Assembly: GCF_900105385.1 (NCBI RefSeq)
Contig: NZ_LT629772.1
Coordinates: forward strand, 62,001 to 126,000
From: Microlunatus soli
GTDB lineage: Bacteria > Actinomycetota > Actinomycetes > Propionibacteriales > Propionibacteriaceae
Direction: 5' to 3'
DNA length: 64,000 nucleotides
The position numbers and the translations under genes are program-made. Shown here one piece after another: positions 1 through 8,076 of the stretch (the stretch's first letter is position 1; every line of letters begins with the position of its first letter). The notes under the pieces are model-generated. The model was given only the letters and a program-made list of their open reading frames with translations, ran no database searches and was not told the origin of the DNA.

Positions 1-922
1 CCGGCCGGTTTGCGAAGTATTCGTCGACGGCCTTGCGGCAACCGGACCAGTGGAAGTAGTCGTCGAGCACCAGCCGGCCCCCGGTGACGAGGTGGGGTGC
101 GATCCGCTCCAGGCAGACGATTGTCGACTCGTACCAGTCGCCGTCCAGGTGCGCGAACGCCACCGGCTCGTCGATCTGAATCGTGTCTTCGAACAAGCCT
201 TTCACCAGGTCGATGTGGTGCTCAGCTGTCGGCACGCCGTGTCGGGCAAACGCCTCGGTGACCTCACCGAAGAGATCGTCGCGGTATCCGTAATACGTCT
301 CTCCGGCGATGCCGGAGGCGCCGCCCTCAGCGATCTCCCGGTAACGCTTGTGCACGTCCTTCCCGTCGGACTCCGAAGGTTCCGGGATCTGACCGAACAC
401 GTCGTAGACCTTCATCGGCCGCTCTTTGTCCTTCGCCGCCGCCATCACGATCGCCGAGCCTCCGCGCGCCGCTCCGGCTTCGATGATCAAACCCTCGCGG
501 CCGGACAGATCCGCGTCGAGAGCCTGACGAGCAAGCACTGTCAGCTCCGGCACACCGAGGTAGGTGAGATGTTCCCCGCGGGTATCGTCGATGATCTTCC
601 GCACGTGATCTGGTACGTCGAGCCCCGGCAACGGATCGAAGAGGGACAATCGAGTGGCGCGCAGTTCTGCCTTCCATTTGTTGACGGTCCGTCGCTCTCG
701 ATCAGCAAGAGCCCGCAGCCGCCCGACCTCGGCCTGGGCAGCGGTCAGCTCCTCGCGCAGCTTGTTGTCGGCACGCAACCGTTCGACCTCTGCGTTGGCG
801 TGCGCCAGCTCGAACTCCAATTCGCGCGTTCGCTGGCCGATGACGCGATCGAGGGTCTGTCTTCCGCGCCTCAGGACATCGGCTCCACGGCTACGGGCGG
901 CTCGGGGCTGCTCTTCAGTCAT
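1..922 (-). CDS. TylF/MycF-type O-methyltransferase with N-terminal coiled coil (3' end cut by window)
   Basis: I translated this by hand from the minus strand; it stays open to the window edge, so the C-terminus is missing. After MTEEQPRAARSRG there is a stretch of about 65 residues rich in E, L, R and A with heptad character (ELEFELAHANAEVERLRADN), which I read as a coiled coil. The rest resembles the macrocin O-methyltransferase (TylF) family of SAM- and metal-dependent enzymes: a nucleotide-binding segment LIIEAGAARGGSAIVMA, then YDVFGQIPEP, and late acidic motifs AHLDGDWYEST and LVLDDYF. The ATG at 922 has AGGAG about 11 nt upstream. It is divergent from the glycosyltransferase at 1249, so a role in methylating a surface glycan is inferred. 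The coiled-coil extension is not part of TylF itself. Confidence 0.82.
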   Translation of the reverse strand, partial: MTEEQPRAARSRGADVLRRGRQTLDRVIGQRTRELEFELAHANAEVERLRADNKLREELTAAQAEVGRLRALADRERRTVNKWKAELRATRLSLFDPLPGLDVPDHVRKIIDDTRGEHLTYLGVPELTVLARQALDADLSGREGLIIEAGAARGGSAIVMAAAKDKERPMKVYDVFGQIPEPSESDGKDVHKRYREIAEGGASGIAGETYYGYRDDLFGEVTEAFARHGVPTAEHHIDLVKGLFEDTIQIDEPVAFAHLDGDWYESTIVCLERIAPHLVTGGRLVLDDYFHWSGCRKAVDEYFANRP

Positions 923-1121
923 GCGTTCTCGGGCTCCTCACTGGTCGGCATCACGCTGGCTCGAGAGTCGGTGCCACGAGCAGGAATGCTTGCATCTGGT
1001 CGGCAGCACACCCCGAGTTGTGCGATGTCACGCTACCGGTGCCGGTGCCCGCCGAAGCGGAACCTACCGTGGTATCCCGAATTTCACTCGCCGTGTCCCC
1101 CGTCACGGCACGTTAAGGTTT

Positions 1122-1138
1122 CCAACATCTCGTGTTGG
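1122..1138. promoter_or_regulatory. Short inverted repeat in the divergent intergenic region
   Basis: CCAACA-TCTCG-TGTTGG forms a perfect 6-bp stem within the 326-nt gap (923-1248) between the divergent methyltransferase and glycosyltransferase genes. It could be an operator or a small hairpin. I see no convincing -35/-10 pair and nothing else in this gap. Confidence 0.3.
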
Positions 1139-1248
1139 TGAATCGGCAACCTGAGAGGCTTCCCAGTCACGCCCCCGGCAGACGGCCCGAAGTACGTAGC
1201 CGTCCGACTTCAACGCAGTACGCTGATTCAGCCGACAAGGGGGAACCG

Positions 1249-2373
1249 ATGATCCAGCGTGATGGCAGCCTTGGTGCGTCACTTCAGACCGGCGTCCACC
1301 GGGTCACCAGTAACTGGCAGGACCGCCGTCGTCGGGCGAAGGCATCCTCGGGGGTTCGGGTGTCGGTGATCATTCCGGTCTACAACGCGCTGCCCTATGT
1401 GATCGACTTACTGACCTCACTGGACCGGCAGGGTCTCAATGCACGACAGTTGCAGGTGATCATTGTCGACGACGGCTCGACCGACGGTGGGGACGCGGTG
1501 CTTGAGGATTACGCCCGGAGCCACACTCACGCGACCGTCATCCATCAAGCCAATTCGGGGTGGCCCGGACAACCGCGCAATCTGGGTCTTGACATCGCGA
1601 CCGGCAGGTGGGTGTTCTTCGCCGACGCCGACGACTGGTTCGCCCCGGACGCGCTGCTGGAGCTCGCGGATTTCGGCGATCGCCACGACGCCCAGGTCGT
1701 GCTGCCTCGCGTCAAGCGCTGCGGCACCCGACACGGCGGCAAGTTCCGCGAGACTCTCGTGTCGGCCTCCAAGCGGCAGGCCTTCCGGACCTTCACCCCT
1801 CACAAGCTCATCCGACGCGATCTGATCGAGGAACCAGGGATGCGGTTTCGTGAGGGAAAGGTGCGATTGGAGGACGGGATATTTCTGAGCCGTTGCTACC
1901 TCCTGGCAGATCGGATCGGCATCCTCGCCGAACGCGATCTCTACTACTTCCGCGGCCGCGAAGATGGTAAGAACCTATCGGCCGAACGAATCGATCCCGA
2001 CGCCTACATCCCTTCCCTGGAAGCGATCGCGCAGAACGTTTACGAGCTGTCCCGGAGCCAGAAGATGGCCCGGATCTTGATCACAGAACTGGTCCGCCGC
2101 AAGTGCTTCCACATCTATACTCCGGAACGATTCGCACGGGCCCCGGTGGACCTGCAGCTCAAATGGATGACTGCTCACGCAGGATTTTTCGCCAGGCACG
2201 TCACGCCAGAGGTTCGATCGGCATTGTCCGAGGTCAACGCTCGCCGCTGCGATCTCATCCTGGCTCACGACAGGCTCGCGCTGCTCGACCACATCGCTCG
2301 GCCAGGTACCACCGACGAGGTCATCGACGCCGCGACGGCGAATGGGCGCGTTGAACCGACCTCAGCTCGCTGA
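1249..2373 (+). CDS. Family 2 glycosyltransferase
   Basis: A 374-residue GT-A fold glycosyltransferase that would move a sugar from an NDP-sugar to a surface glycan or lipid carrier at the cytoplasmic face. It opens with VSVIIPVYN and VIIVDDGSTDGG (nucleotide binding). It has FFADADDWF as the metal-binding DxD region, and RLEDGIFLSRCYL, typical of the acceptor/catalytic ED motif. The ATG at 1249 is preceded by AAGGGGGAACCG, a good ribosome site; an in-frame start at 1132 has none and would add a low-complexity tail. There is no transmembrane segment, so it is soluble or peripheral. The neighbouring LicD and methyltransferase genes place it in a glycan decoration cluster; donor and acceptor cannot be read from sequence. 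Confidence 0.9.
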   Translation: MIQRDGSLGASLQTGVHRVTSNWQDRRRRAKASSGVRVSVIIPVYNALPYVIDLLTSLDRQGLNARQLQVIIVDDGSTDGGDAVLEDYARSHTHATVIHQANSGWPGQPRNLGLDIATGRWVFFADADDWFAPDALLELADFGDRHDAQVVLPRVKRCGTRHGGKFRETLVSASKRQAFRTFTPHKLIRRDLIEEPGMRFREGKVRLEDGIFLSRCYLLADRIGILAERDLYYFRGREDGKNLSAERIDPDAYIPSLEAIAQNVYELSRSQKMARILITELVRRKCFHIYTPERFARAPVDLQLKWMTAHAGFFARHVTPEVRSALSEVNARRCDLILAHDRLALLDHIARPGTTDEVIDAATANGRVEPTSAR

Positions 2374-2379
2374 TCGGTA

Positions 2380-3759
2380 CTACTTGGCGATATCGGCGTA
2401 GGTGGACCGGTCCCAGACATGTCGAAAGGTCGGGTCCGGCACACCCCAGTCGGGTCCGTACACCTGCTCCAGATACTGCTCCGGTTCCCTGGGGACAGGG
2501 CAGTCGAAGCCGAGCAGCGGGCGCCTGGATGGCGGGAACATCATCTGGCGGGTGAGCGCGCCCCGCTTCCCGGGATACCAGGAGATCGACTCACCTTCGA
2601 ACAGCCCGACGAAGACGTCCAGCTTGGGTCCCTTCCGGCCAGGTGGGAAGACCCATCGAAATGACGTGTAGGGCCCGGTGACGACGTATCCGCTGTCCTG
2701 CAGGCACTTCTTCATCAGCCGGAGCGCTTGATTCAACGTGGCTGCCTGATCCCTTTCGAAGCCGATCAGGATGTCGAGATCATCGTCGTGCGGAATCAGC
2801 TCCTGATCGCGAACTGCAGCCAGTACCGACCCGAAGCCGAAGCAGACGTTGCCGTTCAGTTGCCGCAGACAACTCATCACATCCATCGCGAAGGCGAGGT
2901 AGTCAGACTTCTCCCGCTCGTTCCAGAATCGGAACGAGCGCTGGATGCCGTGGACGGTCCACTCCTGCTGCCGCTTCTTGACGATCCTGTCGGAGATCAA
3001 TGTCCGAAACGTTGCCGCGCTCTCCGGATCGAGGTCGACGCGGTCAAGATCCTTGACCGCTGACCCTCGATCACCCAGTTGGATGTCGGTCAGGATTCGG
3101 ACCAGATCCGCCGACGTCGGCGATGTCGGTTCAGCGGCGCGCTGTCCCACCCAGCGTCGAAGCAGTCGCACCGGCATGGCCGCCAGTGGTCCGCCGCGGA
3201 AGTGCCGTTCGACGGCGCCGGCGAAGGCCCGTTCACGCTGCGCACCGTCATAGACGGTCTCCCACCAGCCGGCAGCCGAACGGACCAGTACTCGGAGCCC
3301 GCGCACGGCATCCGCCGATTGGTCGTCGACGTTGACGATCGTCAGCCGCTTCAGGCTGATCGGCTCGTCCATGCTCAGTTCCAACCACGGACGGTCCTGC
3401 TTGCGGGTCTGGACACCGACGCCGGCACCATCGGACCGGACAAGGTCACCAGCTTCGAGGATGTTCGCCGACTCCGGATCGAGAGCAGAGCTGGCCGTTC
3501 GTGTCAGCTGCGCGACAGGATCGTCGATCCCGTCGGCCTCGACAAGCACCGATCTCAGTCGCAGCGATGTGTTACCCGGCAGTTCGACACGGATGCAGCG
3601 CACCGCTGCCGACCCGAGTTCGATCGCCAGCCTGCCCGCCGGATCGGCGAACGCGAGGTCGGGGAATCGCCGAACCACCCGCTCGAACGAGTCGACCAAT
3701 GCCCGCAGATCCGGCGCTGAGGAGACCCCCGGTGACCCCGACGATGATTCGACGGGCAC
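2380..3759 (-). CDS. LicD-family transferase with N-terminal beta-sandwich-like domain (copy 1)
   Basis: About 459 residues. The C-terminal half carries the LicD signature (GFGSVLAAVRD, then PHDDDLDI), the metal-binding acidic cluster of the nucleotidyltransferase fold used to attach phosphocholine or similar phospho-substituents to surface glycans. The N-terminal 200 residues (RCIRVELPGN, WLELSMDEPISLKRLTIVN, GLRVLVRSAAGWWETVYDG) look like an F5/8-type-C/discoidin-like beta-sandwich. That assignment is mine and is not part of classic LicD. The start is taken as GTG 3759, one base after the stop of the upstream methyltransferase, because it aligns with the start of the paralogue at 5836. It reads in one minus-strand run with 3761-4444 and 4529-5836. 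Confidence 0.8.
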   Translation of the reverse strand: MPVESSSGSPGVSSAPDLRALVDSFERVVRRFPDLAFADPAGRLAIELGSAAVRCIRVELPGNTSLRLRSVLVEADGIDDPVAQLTRTASSALDPESANILEAGDLVRSDGAGVGVQTRKQDRPWLELSMDEPISLKRLTIVNVDDQSADAVRGLRVLVRSAAGWWETVYDGAQRERAFAGAVERHFRGGPLAAMPVRLLRRWVGQRAAEPTSPTSADLVRILTDIQLGDRGSAVKDLDRVDLDPESAATFRTLISDRIVKKRQQEWTVHGIQRSFRFWNEREKSDYLAFAMDVMSCLRQLNGNVCFGFGSVLAAVRDQELIPHDDDLDILIGFERDQAATLNQALRLMKKCLQDSGYVVTGPYTSFRWVFPPGRKGPKLDVFVGLFEGESISWYPGKRGALTRQMMFPPSRRPLLGFDCPVPREPEQYLEQVYGPDWGVPDPTFRHVWDRSTYADIAK

Positions 3760-3760
3760 G

Positions 3761-4444
3761 TCAGGTCCGCGCCAGGACCCGTCGAGCGACGTAGGCGTCG
3801 TCGTGCTTGTACTTGGCGAAGCCAAATCCCTCGACGGCGTACTGGACGGTGAATCCGCGCTGGGCAGCAGCATGATCGAATTCGGCGGGACTGACGAACC
3901 GTCGGTAATGGTCGCCGGTCTCCTTGGCCCCGCTTTGATCACGCACTGTCCGGTACTCCACCGCGAGCAGATCACCTGGCTTCGTGAGTCGGGCGGCGGT
4001 GTCCAGGAAGGCCGACTGCTCGTCCTCGGTGATCGCGTGGACGAAGAAGCGGGCGTAGACCACGGTGCGCCCGCCGCCGTCGGTTATCAGGTCGACCAGG
4101 TCGGACCTATTGACGTCGGCAGCCAGGAACTCAACCTTCTCACCGAACTGGTCGGCGAGCGCAGATCCTCGCTCGATCGCCGAGGTCGACCCATCCAGTC
4201 CGATCACCTGGTGACCGTTGCTGGCGAAGAACAGCGAATCCCGGCCGTTCCCGCAGCCGAACTCGACGATGCGGTGCGGCTCAGCCAGCTCGCCGGCGAC
4301 GAAGACGGCAAACTGCGAGGGAACCGGGCGGGAGGCTGTTGCCGCACCCGCGTAATAGCGATCCCAATACGCGCTCTTGGACGAGTCCATCATGTCCCAT
4401 CGATCACGGGCCGGACGGTCGCCGACCCTTGAGGTTTCGTGCAT
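3761..4444 (-). CDS. Class I SAM-dependent methyltransferase
   Basis: About 227 residues from ATG 4444. An upstream in-frame TTG at 4465 is possible, but neither start has a convincing ribosome site. Motif I is IVEFGCGNGRDSLFFA and the acidic ribose-binding residue lies in VIGLDGSTSAI. FLAADVNR and TKPGDLLAVEYRT follow as motifs II/III. Family members methylate small molecules or sugars. It lies between two LicD-type genes and its stop is one base from the start of copy 1, implying translational coupling, so it probably modifies the same glycan or precursor. The substrate is unknown. Confidence 0.8.
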   Translation of the reverse strand: MHETSRVGDRPARDRWDMMDSSKSAYWDRYYAGAATASRPVPSQFAVFVAGELAEPHRIVEFGCGNGRDSLFFASNGHQVIGLDGSTSAIERGSALADQFGEKVEFLAADVNRSDLVDLITDGGGRTVVYARFFVHAITEDEQSAFLDTAARLTKPGDLLAVEYRTVRDQSGAKETGDHYRRFVSPAEFDHAAAQRGFTVQYAVEGFGFAKYKHDDAYVARRVLART

Positions 4445-4528
4445 CTTAATCACAGTTGTCGCCAACGTGAACGTATCCGGCTGGCCGAGTCGTCCGACAG
4501 CCCAGCACCGCCGCCGTGGTCGAGCGCG

Positions 4529-5836
4529 TCAACGGATCAGATCGGCATACCCGCGACGGTCCCACGTGTGTTTGAAGTGCCGATCCGGCACTTTCCACCC
4601 GGGGCCGTAGATCCGTTCGAGGTACGTCTCGGCCCGAGCCGGGATCGCGCACTTCGTGCCCAGGAACTCGACCTCCTGGGCCGGGAAGACGATCTGCCGG
4701 CTGAGGTCGCCGCGGCGACCGGGATACCAGGCGATCTCATCACCCTCGAAGATGCCGACGAAGACGTCGACCTTTTTATCCGGCCGTCGGCTGACCAGTC
4801 GATGCGCGGTGTTCTTACCCGCCACCGTGTATCCCCGGGCGCCCAGATGCTTCTCGATCAGGCGGAGCGCGTCACCGATCTTCGCCGCTTCGTGCGGCTC
4901 GAACCCGACGATAATGTCCAGATCGTCGTCGTGCGGAATCAGATCCTTGTCCCGCACCACCGCGAGCACGGAGCCGAATCCGAGGCAGACATGGGGTGTG
5001 AGCTCGCGGAGATCCGCGACCAACTCCATCGAATAGGCGACGTATCGCTCCTTCTCGGCCGGCTTCCAGAAGCGGAACGAGCGGCGAACTCCATGGCTGG
5101 TCCATTCCAGTTCCCGACGGCCCAGCACCTTCTGGGAGACCAGGTCGCGGAACTGTGCCCGAGCTGCCGGCGAAATCGGGATCTGCGCGAGGTCGCGAAC
5201 CAGAGCGGGGCCGTACTCGCGCAGGTGCACCTGGGTCAGTAGCTGCACCAGATCGGCTGCGGCCGGAACGACGCCTCCCCCTTCGGCGGCCTCAACGTCG
5301 TGGACGCCGCCGAATATGCCCTCCGTCGCACGAACGAAGGCCTGTGCTCGCTCGGCGCCGTCGTAAATCGTCGTCCAACGCCCGCCGGCAGTCCGGACCC
5401 GTACCCGAAGTCCTCTCGCACGGAGCGCCGTCGCATTGCCGCGATTCCGGAACCGGAGCCGGCGCAGTTCGACCGGTCGATCGAACCTGAACTCCACCCA
5501 GGGAAACTGCTCCTTCTTGGTGTGGAACCCGGTGCCACGATGATCAGGATCAAACAGTGTGCCTTGCGCCAGAAGCTGTCCGTAGCCCTTCCAGTTGCTG
5601 CTGGCGACTCGCTCGGTCGCCGTCACCAGATCATCGACACCCTCGGCATCGATCTGCACCGAACTGAGATGGAAATACTCGTTGCTCGGCAGCTCGATCC
5701 GCACGGTCGATACCGATGACACTCGAGCGTTCACCTCGAGAACGCCGGACGGGTCGAGGAATTCCAGATCGGGGAAGCTCGTCTCTGCGATCTCGTCAAC
5801 AGTGTCGACGAGTTCCTCCAAGGCGTAGGTCATCAT
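4529..5836 (-). CDS. LicD-family transferase with N-terminal beta-sandwich-like domain (copy 2)
   Basis: 435 residues, paralogous to 2380-3759 along its whole length. N-terminal strands VRIELPSNEYFHLSSVQI, WVEFRFDRPVELRRLRFRN and VRVRTAGGRWTTIYDG match the beta-sandwich-like region of copy 1. The catalytic motifs GFGSVLAVVRD and PHDDDLDIIVGFE match the LicD nucleotidyltransferase family. ATG at 5836 or 5833. Copy 1 and copy 2 have clearly diverged, so they probably have different acceptors or donors. Known relatives act in teichoic-acid or capsule phosphocholine transfer and fukutin-like phosphoribitol transfer; which applies here cannot be told. Confidence 0.82.
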   Translation of the reverse strand: MMTYALEELVDTVDEIAETSFPDLEFLDPSGVLEVNARVSSVSTVRIELPSNEYFHLSSVQIDAEGVDDLVTATERVASSNWKGYGQLLAQGTLFDPDHRGTGFHTKKEQFPWVEFRFDRPVELRRLRFRNRGNATALRARGLRVRVRTAGGRWTTIYDGAERAQAFVRATEGIFGGVHDVEAAEGGGVVPAAADLVQLLTQVHLREYGPALVRDLAQIPISPAARAQFRDLVSQKVLGRRELEWTSHGVRRSFRFWKPAEKERYVAYSMELVADLRELTPHVCLGFGSVLAVVRDKDLIPHDDDLDIIVGFEPHEAAKIGDALRLIEKHLGARGYTVAGKNTAHRLVSRRPDKKVDVFVGIFEGDEIAWYPGRRGDLSRQIVFPAQEVEFLGTKCAIPARAETYLERIYGPGWKVPDRHFKHTWDRRGYADLIR

Positions 5837-5998
5837 CAGGTCCCATCACTGACACCGCCCCGCACCCCGGAGCGACAGGTGTCGGCATTATGTCCCAGAA
5901 GTGAACAGGCAGCGAACGCCACGCTGCAGGTGTGCCAGTGGCCGAGATCTCCTGGTACAGGATCCAAGGCTGGTTGACGACAGCCGTGCTCGTCCTCA

Positions 5999-8050
5999 TC
6001 ACCTGCCGCGCGACCGCAGGTAGTCGGCGACCACGTACTCGCCGAGCCGGCCGATGTCGGGGGTGAAGACCCGGCCGCCGCAACGGCGGGCCATCGCGTC
6101 GACGAATCGGGCGAGCCCGGGGTCCTCGCCCAGCATGAACGTGTTCAGCGTTGCGCCGTAGCGGCCGAGTTCGTCGACCTGGGCGACGGTGGCACGGACG
6201 GCTTCCGGTGTGGTCGGCCAGCCGAAGATCGGCTGCCCGGTCTCGGTCAGATGGGCGGTCGGTTCTCCGTCGGTCACCACCAGCACCACCGGCTCCGCCT
6301 CGGGGTGCCGGCGCAGGTGCCGGGAGGCCAGCATCAGCGCATGCTGCAGGTTGGTGCCCTGCACCCATTCCGGCTCGACCTCGGCCAGCTCGACCGCCGA
6401 CATCCGGCGGCCGAGCAGATTGAAACCGATGATCTCCAGGGCGTCCTGGCGGAACCGGGTCTCGACCAGGTGGGACAGTGCCAGCGCGGTCTGCTTCATC
6501 GGCCCCCAGCGGCCGTCGGCGAACATCGAGAACGACAGGTCGACACACAACGCCACCGCGGCGCTGGTCCGTCGCTCGGTCTCCGTCACCTCGAAGTCGT
6601 CCACCTCCAGCAAACGTCCCGAGCCCGTCCCCAAGCGTCCTGAGCCTGTCGAAGGACCGGTACGCAACCCAAGATCACGCCCCTCCGACAAGCTCGGGGA
6701 CCTGGTGGGGTCGCTCAGGGTCCGGTCGGCCGCGCGCCGGCGGAGCGCATTGCCGACCGTACGGGGCACGTCGATCGGCAGTTCGTCACCGAAGGTCCAG
6801 GCTCGAGTCAACCCGGTCGCCTCGTCGGCGGACCCGGTCCGCCGATCGGCATGATCACCGGTGCCGCGGGCTTCCAATTCTGCGAACACCCGTCGGAGCG
6901 CGGTCTCGCCCAAGCGACGGACCGCCTTCGGAGTGAGCCGGAGGCCGTCGTCCCCACGTCGCAGGTAGCCCTGCTGCTCCAGCTCCCGTTCAAGATCACG
7001 AAGCTGGGAGAAGTCCCGGACCGCCTCATCGCGCAGATGCCGTTCCAAGGCGTCGATGTCGACATCATCCAGGGTCGCGCCCGGATGGGACTGGGACAGC
7101 TGTGCTTCCAGTGCTTCAAGATCGGCAAGGTCGGCGACCGCGGACACCGCATCGCCGTAGCCCAGACCTTCGCCCTCCCCCTCGCCACGCATCCCGGTCG
7201 GCGACCGCCGGTCGAGTCCCGGCCGCAGCGCCCTGAGATTGTCCTGCAGCTGAGCGAGCTCGGAAGCAAGATCAGCATCGGCCATCGCGTCGTCGATCAT
7301 CTCGCTGAGCTGGCGTCGCTGGTCGGGGCTGAGCGAGTTCAGCATCCGCTCGGCAGCGGCCTGCTGACGGGCCAGCGAGTCGATCAGCTCCTCGACGTCG
7401 GTCGGGTTGTCGGGGAAGAATTCGCCGTGCTGGGCCATGAACTCGTCGAACTGTTCCGGCGTGTCCGCGTTGCGCGCATGCGCATCGAGCAACCGGTTCA
7501 GGTCGGCCATCATGTCCTTCACCCGCTGCATCGCCTGCGGATCGGGATTGCTCAGCGCCTGCTTCAGACCGGCGAACTGGCTGTCCAGCACCTGTTGGCG
7601 CAGCATCTCCTTGATCGAGTCGTAGGTCTGTCGGGCCTCGTCGGACCGCCAGTCGTAGTCGTCCAGGGACCGTACGGCGCCGGCCACGTCGTCGGGAATG
7701 GTGTCCAACTCCATCTCGGCCAGCCGGGCATCCATCCCGTCGTCTCCGGCCAATGTCTCCCGTTCGGCGGCGAGCGCTTGATCGAGGGCCGCCCGTACCT
7801 GATCAAGCGTTCCGCCCAGGTTGCCGCGGCGGCGGGCCTGCTGGCGCAGCTTCTTGATCTTGTCGGCCAGCCGGTCCAGTCCGCCGCGGCCGTCGGTGCC
7901 GCGGCGCAGCAGATCCCGCAGCGCTTCGCCGATGTTCCCCGAGTTCAACACGTCATGACCAAGATCATCGACCGCCGACCGGACATCGAACGGCGGTTTC
8001 AGAGGATCCGGGCCACCGCGCCAAGCCCCGTACCGAAAGCGTTCAGCCAT
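5999..8050 (-). CDS. VWA-domain protein partnered with a MoxR/magnesium-chelatase-like ATPase
   Basis: 683 residues. The C-terminal von Willebrand A domain has a complete MIDAS: DLSFS near residue 502, the threonine in QGTNLQHAL and the aspartate in VVTDGEPTAH. The N-terminal 450 residues are mostly helical and charged (many LADKIKKLRQQ-like stretches), as in CobT/BchD-like subunits. It lies 26 nt downstream of the AAA+ ATPase gene on the same strand, the classic MoxR-VWA pair, thought to act as a metal-insertion or complex-remodelling chaperone. The start at 8050 has GAGAGGTGG 8 nt upstream. Odd: between the helical part and the VWA domain the coding sequence contains a dispersed palindromic repeat that adds the peptide PSTGSGRLGTGSGR. 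Confidence 0.88.
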   Translation of the reverse strand: MAERFRYGAWRGGPDPLKPPFDVRSAVDDLGHDVLNSGNIGEALRDLLRRGTDGRGGLDRLADKIKKLRQQARRRGNLGGTLDQVRAALDQALAAERETLAGDDGMDARLAEMELDTIPDDVAGAVRSLDDYDWRSDEARQTYDSIKEMLRQQVLDSQFAGLKQALSNPDPQAMQRVKDMMADLNRLLDAHARNADTPEQFDEFMAQHGEFFPDNPTDVEELIDSLARQQAAAERMLNSLSPDQRRQLSEMIDDAMADADLASELAQLQDNLRALRPGLDRRSPTGMRGEGEGEGLGYGDAVSAVADLADLEALEAQLSQSHPGATLDDVDIDALERHLRDEAVRDFSQLRDLERELEQQGYLRRGDDGLRLTPKAVRRLGETALRRVFAELEARGTGDHADRRTGSADEATGLTRAWTFGDELPIDVPRTVGNALRRRAADRTLSDPTRSPSLSEGRDLGLRTGPSTGSGRLGTGSGRLLEVDDFEVTETERRTSAAVALCVDLSFSMFADGRWGPMKQTALALSHLVETRFRQDALEIIGFNLLGRRMSAVELAEVEPEWVQGTNLQHALMLASRHLRRHPEAEPVVLVVTDGEPTAHLTETGQPIFGWPTTPEAVRATVAQVDELGRYGATLNTFMLGEDPGLARFVDAMARRCGGRVFTPDIGRLGEYVVADYLRSRGR
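6639..6700. repeat. Degenerate dispersed palindrome inside the VWA coding sequence
   Basis: CCTGAGCCTGTCGAAGG at 6639-6655 faces a degenerate partner CCTCCGACAAGCTCGGG at 6682-6698. It is the same family as the palindromes at 9716, 34942 and 52895. It reads in frame and encodes the STGSGR peptide of the VWA protein. A shifted partial copy (GTCCCGAGCCCGTC) lies just before it. Confidence 0.75.
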
Positions 8051-8076
8051 CTTCGTCCACCTCTCTGCGGAGTGGT

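Noticed and set aside
50-1141. A 363-codon plus-strand frame at the left edge
   Set aside because: The minus strand here encodes a TylF-type methyltransferase with recognisable motifs; the plus frame has none.
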